64,000 nucleotides of DNA from Cryomorpha sp963836915 (GTDB lineage Bacteria > Bacteroidota > Bacteroidia > Flavobacteriales_D > Cryomorphaceae): the NCBI GenBank assembly GCA_963836915.1, contig CAWILH010000002.1, forward strand, positions 3,720,001-3,784,000. The letters are read 5' to 3'. A program made the position numbers and the translations under genes. Shown piece by piece: positions 37,878-49,800 of the stretch; position 1 is the stretch's first letter, and every line of letters begins with the position of its first letter. The notes beneath the pieces were generated by a model. The model ran no database searches. It was given only the letters and a program-made list of their open reading frames with translations, and was not told the DNA's origin.

Positions 37878-40800
37878 ATGAAAAAAATATTCTATTTACT
37901 AATTGCCGTTTTTCAGATTACACTTTATGCTGAAGTAAAAGCTCAGTCGGTATCTCAATTTATGTGTGGTACAGACATTGTGGTCACGGAATCTTCAGCA
38001 AGTGAGACCATTTCGCTTTCTTCTCCTGGTGCTGGATATTTTGATACTTCATTAAAAAATATTGTTGAGGTTTATGTTGACTATGCGAATACTGATTTTA
38101 TTGGGGCCTATGAGGTAACAATAGATTTTAAAATTGAACTTTCAGGTCATCCAACAGAATCAGATAAAACAATTAACGTACCCGTTGTGGTTAACTATGA
38201 TCCAATGGATCCGAACCAAGCGCAAACCAAGTTTTTTGTTGAAGATGGATATTACGATATGACCGTAACGGTTGAAGATGTTGTACCCTTATCAACACCT
38301 CATACCTTGCCAACAAATATTTGCATCCGCCTATCAAACGCTGTAGAGCGACTGGCTGATTTCACATCTAATTATAGTCAGTCACCCCAAGGTTTGAATG
38401 TCACAGATATATTAGATCAGGATTGCAATGGAAATGCAGATGCAGTCAATGTTTCTTGGTTGACATTGAGTGGTGCAGAATATTATGAGTTGGAATACAC
38501 ATTTGTAAATAATTATTCTGGCAGTAGCTTGCAAGACAATTTGAACCCTTCAGAATTGGCTTACGATTTCAATCGAAATTCGGTACGTGTTGAAATTAAC
38601 GATGGGAGTACAGACTATCTTGTTCCGTATACCTACGATTCTGGTGTGCTCTTTTTCCGTTTACGCGGAGTAGGGTTTACTGCATTAAGTCCACAAATAC
38701 CGGTATATGGCGTGTGGTCGAGTGCTGCTACTGATGATTTTTCTAATGTAACTTATCTTGAAATCGATGGAGTCAATTCTAAGTTTAACTGGCAAGTCAC
38801 CACAAATTTTGCTGAAAATGGAAAGCGAAAACAGGTGATGTACTTTCACGATGGAATAAATAATGAACGCCAATTGCTTTCAAGGATTGATGAAGATGAT
38901 CCTGACAATTCTTATGTGTTGGCAGCAGAGAAACTTTATGACCGATCAGGTAGACCGGCAGTTCAGATACTTCCTGCCCCAATTATATCCGATGGAGGTT
39001 GCAATCCAAATGAAAATCAAGTTGTATTAAAATACTACCCTGTATTAAATATGAACAATGCTGGAATTAAATATTCAGAGGATGATTTTGACCCAGATCC
39101 TGAGGCATGCGCACCATTGCTTGCGACCACATTGGGAAATACTTCTGGAAGTGGATTGTATTATTCCACATCGAATCCATTGATAGATGACAAACAGGCT
39201 TTTGTGCCAGATGCCGGAGGTTATCCATTTAGTCAAGTAAGATATACCAAGGACCGTTCTGGAAGAGTAAAATCACAAGGTGGAGTGGGCCCTGTATTTC
39301 AATTAACCAGCGGTCACGAAACACGATTCTATTATGGGCAACCAAATCAATTGGAGTTGGATCGGCTCTTTGGATCGGAAGTAGGGCCAAGCGTAAGATA
39401 TAAGAAAGAAATTCAGATAGACCCGAATGGGCAAACTTCAGTGACGTTTAAAGACCAAACCGGGCAAGTTATTGCTACGGCATTGGCAGGCGTAGCTCCT
39501 GATATAGTAGCAGATTCCTTGAAACTCAATAGTCTTCCAGAAGCACTTTCAAATGCCGAATGGTTTCGAGTAAGCTTGTTAGGCGAAGATCAGAGCGGAA
39601 ATAGTGATATTAATTTTGTGAGTGAGGAAGAAGGGACTATTGAACTTGAATATGCTTTATTGGTGTCTTATGAAGGTCCGCATACTTTTGAATATGGATT
39701 GGATTCAATCGCATGGAATGACGATTGCCTTGGTTCTGAAGTTTGCTTTAATTGCATTTATGATATCGAAATGTCGATTGTGGACGAATGTGGAAAAGAT
39801 TTGCTTGGAGAGGCACTTGGTCTCAGTAGTTCGGAATTTTTCACGATGAGTTCTGGTCGCTTTATTGATGATGGAAGTGGAAATATTTCGGGATTTACAA
39901 CGGGTTGCAGTAGTCAAATTTTCAATCAAGACGCATTTAATCCGAGTGGTCAAGTCTTGACGCTTCCTGTTGGAAGTTATATGGTTTCAAAAAAGTTGAA
40001 GCTGAACGGAGAAGCTCTTGAATTTTATATTGACGAATACATTAATAATCCGTCCACTTGTGTGCTTAGTATACAAGATTATATCTCAGGAAATATTCCA
40101 CCAGTAGACACTTCAGGTTGCTCCATCAGTTGTTTGGCATGTGAAGAAGCATTGGGAAACATGGATGTCTTTATTAGCAATGGATATGGTGATGAAATTG
40201 CCTATAATTATTTGCTCGAAGAATGCAGAAGACCATGTACAGAAGTTACCTTATGCGATGTACAAGAAGGACAAATGCTAATTGATATGAGTCCAGAAGG
40301 TCAATACGGAACAGTTACGTATGAAGAAGAAATTGCTACATCTACTGATAATCTTTCTGTATTTAATGAGGACAATATTCTTAGTCCAAATGTGAGTTCG
40401 GAAGAACCAAATATAACAACAGGAATGTCTAATTGGCGCCATCCATTCTATCCTGGAATAAGCCCGTCAAATCAATATGTAGATGAGTTGGGTGTACGCG
40501 TCAAAATATTTCTCGACATAGATCCTTTTGGAGCCTATCAACCGTCAGTTTATGATGAGTCCGAAGTGTATTACGATCCAGATTTAGAAGCGAATTATAT
40601 TTATCCGCAGAACCTCGGGACATTATCAGATTTCCTGTTTTATTGGGAAAGCAGTTGGGCAAAATCACTCTTGGTATACCATCCAGAGTATTGCTACTAT
40701 GCGGCCTGTCTTCACTTTGATCAGCCTTATGATGGATTTCTTGAACCAAATTTTAACTCTGAAGATTTTGACCGGCTCTTGTATGGAGCAGATGATTTTC

Positions 40801-43800
40801 AGTCGGCCATAGATGCGAGCCTCATAATTGAATCACCACCAGGCGTTTATTCTATTGATTTTTTCGATAATACAGGAACCACTCCAGCTGATCCATTCGT
40901 TTTAAATTCGGTCGATTACGGAAACTTTGGTCAACAAGTTCAAACTGCTTTTGAAAATTATTATACCGTCAATGCCAACTCATATTCTGCAATAGATATT
41001 GCATTGTTTGGAATTCAGTGCCCTGGTGAAACTGTTGTGGTAGATTGCAACGCGGTGCTGGGCGGTAATATGGCGACAAGAGATAACGAATGGCTCACAA
41101 TTCGTGGAACATATTTAAGTATTAAGCAAGAAGCTCAACTTGCCTATCAGCGCGCATATTCTTTGAATAATTGTGAAATGATTAATGAGTGTATTGGAGA
41201 AACTAGTTATTATCCTACAAGTTCCTTTCTTGCAGATTATTATTATGAAGGCAACTCAGGTTGTAGCTCTCCGACAAAACAGTTCTATGCAACCAAAGAA
41301 CCCCGATTTATTGCTCCTGAAAATGCTGTGCCAAGCGCAAATGAGGTAGAATACATATATAATCAACAAACAGGTGAATGTCCAATTGCCATTCGGCTGA
41401 GAGGAATTCTAACCGAACTCGCTGTTGCTGGAGATTTAAATAGTGTATCAACCATTCCTTTAAACAACCTGACTTCGTTCGCCGGATTTTACACCAGCTG
41501 GCAAGAATCATCAACTTTGATTGTTGATCCTCCACCACATACTTTTGATATTTACAGTATTACAAATGGAGATTTATTAGAGGCGAATTTCATTGACGAT
41601 AATGCCAATTCGTACTGTTTCTCGATGGAGAAAACAAGTAATTCTCCTTTCGGTTCTTTTAATGAGATTACAATATTTCAAGAGATCTTTGAATACCAGC
41701 AGGGGCCTCCCAATACATTTTCTATGGTGGTTGGTGGGTATGTAGGTGGAGACCTTGAATATGATACGTTGTCTGCATCTGTTTGCATTGATCTAACACC
41801 TTGTTCATTCGAGTTGGAATGCGATAACAATCAGTTTGGGATAGACCTACAGCTTTTAATGACTGCGCTCGCGACAACTGGACTTCTCGAGTCCACAGCC
41901 CTTAACTTAGAATTAAATTACGCACAATACTTGCCTGAAATAAGAAACGTTTTTCCAGGAGTTAGCAATGCCTTGAGATGGAATAATACCGGTGATGTAT
42001 TCTCTATCTATGATAATTCTGATGCTACGGCTAAACTTGTTGTCACGTTTGACTCTTATGTGTCTGATCCTCCCGGCTTCGATAATACTGATTTTGATGA
42101 CATCCTTTATTTTGATAGTCTAAAAAGCACGGGCGACAATGGTTTTATCATTAAGGCCTACGATTTGAACGACGAACGTCTTGCCGAAATTAGTGGTACT
42201 GTGCTTTTTGAAGATAGTCCAGTTTCTTACGGTGTACCTATCGGTGAATGCGATTTTCCTTTGCCAATCGATTGTCAATCAGACCCGCATTTGGTGCGCG
42301 AAGATTTCCAAGAATTAGTCAATCATTTGTTTGGGGTATACCAAGGAGGAGGAACGAATTATGCTTTGATGCAAAGTTTCTACTTATCAAACCTTTTGGA
42401 ATCATACATTCCTGCTACAGTTTCAAATTCGACAGGTGACATTCAAACAATTAATCCAGTTGCTGGTAGAACAAACGAAATCTTGACTTTTACATTAGAT
42501 GGTTGCGATTTGGTATTGAATCATGCTTATTCTGGAACTCCCACAAGAAGTTATTCTGATCTTGATTCTTGGGATGTATTGAATCCTGCTGGTGAAGTGG
42601 GGCCATTAGGGTCATATACTGATTTTTACATTCTAGCCGATTTTGCAATTGGTGGAACGACTTATAACGATACTATCTATGGGTCTAGTTGTTGGCCTTT
42701 TGCAATTTGTGAAGAGTGCGAAACTGTACCTGTTGACACAACCATTACTTACGATAATTGTACGGCTGCTGAAGTGGTTTCTTACTCTCCTGGTTTAAAG
42801 GTTAATGGTCTTCCCTTAAACTCCACATATACAGACATTTCTAAGGCTCTGGGAATCCCTGAGGATGATAATTCCGTTAATTTTGTGGCGCTTGGAATGG
42901 GTGGAGAGATTGTACTCGATTTTAATATGAATGTAATCAATGGTCCTGGGGACGATTTAGAACTTTTCGAAACAACATGGAATAATAACCCATGTAACGT
43001 ATACGAAGAATCTGCCGAAGTATACCTCGCTCAATACAGTGGTCCATGGGTATCTTTGGGAGTGGTGTGCCACGATGGTTTATTTGATATTTCAAATGCA
43101 GACCCAACATGGACACATATTAATCTAATAAAAATAGTAGATGTAAGTACCACAGCACAAACCGAGAATGGATATGACGTTGATGGAGTTGTTTCATTAA
43201 ACGGATGTGGGCCGCTCACAAATGATTGTTTAGCCATGGGAATTCCGATTATTCCGTTTGTGGAATACGTGCCTTATAACCCATGTGCGGATTACATCCT
43301 CGAAGTGGCGGCGATGAATTCAGAAATGCTCTACACCCAATACATCGACAGCGTTACCGGTGATTTCATCAATAAATATCGTGAAAATTGCATGCAGGTT
43401 TCTGAATCCTTTGAGGATTATTATCCAAATATGGAATATCACAATACGCTTTATTATTACGATCAAGCTGGTAACTTGGTGAAAACAGTTCCGCCAGAAG
43501 GAGTTGAACCATTGCCAATTACAAGTGTGAATGATCCTCTTTCAATTCAAATTTCGCAAGATAGAACTGCCAGTACTCAAACGGTATTTACATACCATCG
43601 CATGGCTTCGAGGTATGAGTATAATTCCTTGAATCAATTGACAACACAAAGTATTCCAGACCATGATAAGAAAGTAGAATGGTCCGTCGATGAGACCAAT
43701 GGACTTCGAAAAGGATTTGTTGCAGATGATGTGCAATTTATTGATGAAACCAATGGCTTTATCGGTGGGTATTATCCCTCTGGACAAACCAATCGCGGTT

Positions 43801-46800
43801 TGTTATACAGGACCACAGATGGAGGCTATACTTGGAATAGGATAAATGGATTAATTGCAGAGGATATAAACAAAGCCAGATATACCGCCACAGCGACTGG
43901 AAATTTTTATAATGGCTACGCTGTAGGTGAAAATGGGTTAATCATTCAAACTAAAAACTCAGGTTCATCTTGGGATTTACTCAATCTTCAATCACTTGGA
44001 ATTACTGAGGCTCTTCAAGATGTGGCAGTATTCAACCAAAATGACTTCATTGCTGTTGGTAATGAAGGTAGGGTTGTTCGTGGAGCAAATGGAACTTTTA
44101 CGCTTCCAATAGGAGTGGGGTCAGATATCGATATAGACGCAATAGAGTACCTTGAAGACGAAAGTTTCGCTTATGCTGCTGGAGTTGATAATCTGGAAAA
44201 TCGGGGACAAATTTATCAAATTACAGCGACCGACGTTCTGGACAATAGCGTGTACTCAGGTTTTGATTACAACCATATCTCAAAGAACAAAACTGGTGAT
44301 ATTGTATATGTTGTTGGTGATGATGGACGATTCGCTAAGGTTGAGTTGGGGAATGGTTCTACTATTGAAAATATTCGTGATAGACCTAGCAATGATGAGA
44401 CGAATTTTGCAGATATCAGGGCATCGTATTTTGTTTCAGATGAAATTGGGGTTGCAATCATTGAAGACTTCCTTGGACTTGGGCGTATCAATACAACTGA
44501 GAATGGTGGCTTGACATGGAACCCTGCTGGAAACATTAACGAGAATGCCGATTTTGTTAATATTGAAGCGTCTTCTGAAGGAACTGGTGCCGTACGATTG
44601 ATAATTGCTGGTACACAAGGAGAGGTACGTGATTGCTATTTATTCGATTCTGGTGCATTTACTGCAGTAGCCCTAGGGAATTTTCAAACTCTGCCTTTGC
44701 CAAACTTTACTTCCTCTTGGGCTCGACTAATTGATAATAATCTCCATGTATTTTTGGGAACAGACGATGGGATGGTGTATTATTCTGAAAATGCACAATT
44801 ACTTAATTCAACTTGGACAAGTTTTATTGGAAACAACAACCAGCTTTCAATTGATGATATGATTTTTAGGTATACGGACAATGCAACTTTTAAATTTGTT
44901 GGGGTGCTGTTCGGTAGTGATAAGCAATTAACCGAATTTAAAATATCTCCAGACTTGGTTTCAGAAATTGAGAGTATTCCTCTTAATCAAGGAGTTTCAA
45001 GCTATTTGGGAATTACTGAAGGAAGTGGCTCAAATACGATATCGGCCGTAGGTTTAGCGCCTACAGTACCCAACTCAACACCTCAAACCAAACTGATATC
45101 GTTTTCGATTACCACCTCAAACGTTTCAGCTTCATCTAATTTTGCGCAATTCCAAAATTTGGAATGGGCATCCGATTTTACCGATGTCTTGAGGAATAAT
45201 GGAATGATTTATATCTGTGGTAAGAATGGAAGAATGGCGAGTACCTCTGCAGGAGAGGCGTGGACTGACCACAGTAGTTCATTTATTCCACGTCCATTTA
45301 CTGATGTGCAGTTTTATACGAAACTAAATGGGGAGGATATAGAATTAGATCAAGCCATTGCTGCTGGTGAAAATGGTACTATCTTCTATTTTGATTTTAA
45401 CAAGGATACCAGTCCGGGATTCCCAAATGGTACTTGGCGAATGTTGAATACGGGTTTTCATGAAGATATTTTAGCTCTTGATATAATGAATGGCGAGATT
45501 GTCGTTTCTCGTCAAGGAAAGCGCGTATCTGCTGGTGTGATAGATACGGCAAATTTTGATTTTAATGTAAATACATCTTATGGTTCTCAAGGGACTATTG
45601 TTCTGGATGGATTAGGAGAAATCGAAGATATGGCTGCGGCCGACGATGCTGGAATCGTTTTTGTAGGCAGCAATGGTTTATATCAGTATGCAGATGATAT
45701 GGGGTCGACTCCTCAGCCTTTGAATACAACAAATGAAGATTATTTTCTGGGTGTAGCTGTGTTGGCTTTTGATAGCACTCGTTTTATTGGTGTAGGTAAA
45801 AATACAGAGATGAGAACAACCAATCAAGTGAGCTCCGTGAGTATTATCGAAAAATATCCTACACCGGTAGAATCGTTTCACTTCTCAGATATTTATACGG
45901 GTCATGTGGTATTGGAAGGGCATAATATTCGAAAAACCATTTCTGCTGGACTACAATGGGAATTTATAACACCAACCTACTCTGTTGCAGGAATTAGTAC
46001 CAACGACTTGTATACCAATCAACTTGGAAACGCACTTATTGTAGGCGACAATAGTTTTGTGGCAGAAGTAGTTGGATCGAGTGCATCACTCGAACCTCAA
46101 GCTCAGCTCACGGGCAATATTGTAGATATTGAGTTTAGCCCTGATACACCAACAGAAGGTTTTATTGTTGGAAACAATGGTCTGGCAAAGCGCATATCCT
46201 ATGAATCCTATATGTCCAATGCAGTTATTTCGAGTATGCCAACATATACAGGTAGTTATCCATCTAAATCTTGGGTTTCGGCACATGCGTTCACCAGTGG
46301 GTACGCCATGGTTGTAGGCGAAAATGCAGCTTATTTTTACCGAGATGGCATTTGGGCTGAAAATGCTTCTCCCGAATCCTCAACTTTTCCATCGGCTGAA
46401 ATAAAAGATGTCTTTTTCCGTGACGATTACAATGGATACTTAGTAGGTTCGTATATGAATGGAGCTACTGAAACGGGAATGTTATTGAGGTCGACAGGAA
46501 TAAGTATTTCGCCCAATGGTCCATCTGATATTGCTTGGATGGAAATGCCATTGACAGATAATGTGAATATCACGGATCCTGTAGATGTTGTGATAAACCA
46601 CATCGAAATGCCAACCAAATACGACGGTGTCTTTTCAGGTGTTTACGATAGTGGATTCACCAACAGCACCATCTATCCATATACACGTCACTTCCATGAC
46701 GAAAGCGAAGAATACAGCACCCACTTTTATTACGATAAACTGGGAAGACTTGTGCTGTCTCAGAATACCAAACAACACAATTTAATCAATACCCAAGGGT

Positions 46801-49800
46801 ATGAAGAATATGCCTATACGATATATGATGAGCTTGGAAGAATAGCAGAAGTAGGTGTGATAAAAGACGACAACAATACGTTTACTGGTATATTTGGATC
46901 GATGGTTGGTTTTGCCTTTAATGCAAACGTGATCGATGATGTGTCCTTTGGTTCATTTTTAGATGCTGGAACCAAAAAAGAGGTTACGCGCACGTATTAT
47001 GACGAGCCTTTTTCCTTCGATACTACACCAGTCGCATTCAATATTGAACAAAGAAATCTCCGCAATCGGGTTGCAACAACCACGTATTGCCAAGATCCGT
47101 TAACTCCATTGTCTTCAACCGAAATTTATGACAATGCCTTACACTATTCATATGACATTCATGGAAATGTGGCGAAAATGTATACCGAAGTAGGAGCATG
47201 GTCTACATTGAATGATTACATGCGGTTCAAAACAGTTGAATACGATTACGATTTGGTGAGTGGCAATGTGAATGAAGTTCGTTATCAAGCCAATCAAGAT
47301 GATCAGTTCACCCACCGATATACCTATGATGCTGAAAACCGAATAAAAACGGTCATGACCAGTTCAGATGGTACCATTTGGGACCAAGACGGAAAGTACT
47401 TTTACTATGACCACGGACGATTGGCCCGACTTGAGATTGGACAAGACCAAATTCAAGGACTCGATTATGCTTATACCATTCAGGGTTGGTTGAAAGGTAT
47501 AAACTCCAATACACTCGATGTAGATCGTGATATGGGCCACGATGGTAAAGCCGACATTGCCAATGCCAATGCAAGCTTTGCGCAGGATGTTTATGGTTTG
47601 TCGCTCGGTTACTTTACCAACGATTACAAACCTGTAGATCAGGCCAATCATTGGAATGCGACTACCAATAGATTTGTTTCTTCTATTGCGGGTTCCGATT
47701 TGCAAAGCGAACGCTACAACCTGTATAATGGAAATATTGGAAACATGGTCAATACCACTTCCGATCCTGCTACACAAGAATCACAGCCGCTGGGTAATGC
47801 ATATGTGTATGACCAATTGCAACGCTTGAATCAAGCAAGGAGCTATGAAAACCTAGAAGCAAGCACCAATACTTGGGGTACTGGAAGCACATACGATGGG
47901 ATGTACGAAAATACATTCTTGTACGATGATAATGGAAATATAGAAACCCAGTTGCGTAAGAACCGAGAGGGGGTCACCATAGATAGTCTTCAATATCGAT
48001 ATGATGATGGGACATTTGGAAGGAAGCGCAACAGACTTTATCATGTAGATGACGATGTAATATCAACAGCCTTTGACGATGATATTGACGATATGGGAAC
48101 TTTCGTTTCTGATCCGAATTTCATAGCTACCAGCAACAATTATATGTATGATGAATTAGGCCAACTCGTTTCTGACAGCCAAGAAGGCATTGGTGTGATA
48201 TTGTGGCGAAATGATGGAAAAATAAGTAATATCGTACGCGATATGGGGGGCAATGAGCAACATTTAGATTTCACATATTCTCCATCTGGTGAGCGTTTGA
48301 GCAAGGAAGTGTTTGATAATGCCGAAAATCATTTATATTCGAATTATTATATCAGAGATGCATCGGGCAATGTAATGGCCGTGTACAAAGTGAATGTGGA
48401 TACGGCAAATCAAAGTACCAACTATACCGTGGCAGAGCGGCACATTTATGGCAGCGACCGGCTGGGCATGTACGCGCATGAAGAAACGGTGTACCCTGTT
48501 CCCCCTGTCAGCACCGCGCCTTTCCAACCTTTGTGGCGCGGGCACCGGCAGTACGAGCTCAAGAACCACCTTGGCAACGTGACATCAGTGGTGAACGGCC
48601 ACAAGGTAGCGGTGGAAAGCACAGGTGTGATAGACCATTACAACGCCCAGATAGTGGCCGCCTACGACTACTCGCCCTTTGGGGTGATCAGGAAAAGCTT
48701 TGAGCCGGATTACACGGCGGGAAGCAGCGGGGATGCCAATCCTTTGGCGGCGGATTTCAGGTGGTGCATGGACGGTGGCGGAACGGAGGCCAACGGAACG
48801 GGGCACGATGCCGCGCTTTATTCCATTACGAACACTGCCAACAGAAATGCAGAAGCGGACAAAGCATTGCGGTCCAATGGCGCTTCGGGCAGCTATATGG
48901 AGATTGCCGATGATGCAAGTTTTGACTTCGGTTCAAATGACTTTACGGTGGGCATCTGGGTGCGGAAAGAGGCCGCCCCCACATCCACGGTCAATGTAAT
49001 AGCCGTCGGGAAATGGAACAACGATGCACAGATGGCGACCAATGAGTGGTGCCTGAACGTTGCTAGGTCTTCCGGCACGGCCCGTCCGCCACAGTTCCGC
49101 ATCGCCGTTGGTGGCACCGTTTATACCGCCCAGGGCAACAGCACGCTCTCAAATAGCTGGCACCACCTGGTGGGGGTGCGAGAGGGCACGAATATCAAAT
49201 TTTACCTCAACGGCACGTTGGTACAGACCACCAGCGTTGGCACTGGGGCAGTAAACAATGTGGGCCGCAAAATCAGGATCGGCCGCTCAGATGGATCGCT
49301 CCGCACAAGAGCGCGCTTTGACGAATTTGTAATTTACCAACATGCGCTCAGCGCGGGCGAGATAAGCGACCTGTACACGTCCACTTGCGAAGATTTGGAA
49401 GGGTTGCCCGGTGAAGAGATAGCCGGGGCCGGATATTCGTATGGGTTTAACGGTATGGAGAAAGACGATGAAATTAGCGGTAGTGGCAACTCTTACACAG
49501 CTGAATTTTGGCAATATGACCCGCGAATTGGTAGATGGTTTACTATTGACCCGAAGACTTCAGCCTTACCCCATGAGTCTCCTTACGTGTTTTCTGGTAA
49601 CAATCCAATCTTCGGATCGGATCCTGACGGGGATATCTGTGTGCCCTGCGTCCAATTTATTGTGGGTTTTGCTTTAGATGTGGTTGATCAAATGGCAGGT
49701 GAGCTGTTGGATGGTGCATCATTTGCTGCGGCATGGGACGATGTTAGTCTGTGGAGTGCAGGATTTGCTGGAGTTACGAGTGCCGCCAGCCCAACGGCTT

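Noticed and set aside
48333..49677. Several long alternative frames across the GC-rich RHS core block
   Set aside because: High GC lowers the stop frequency; none has a start signal or family match, and the main RHS frame explains the sequence.
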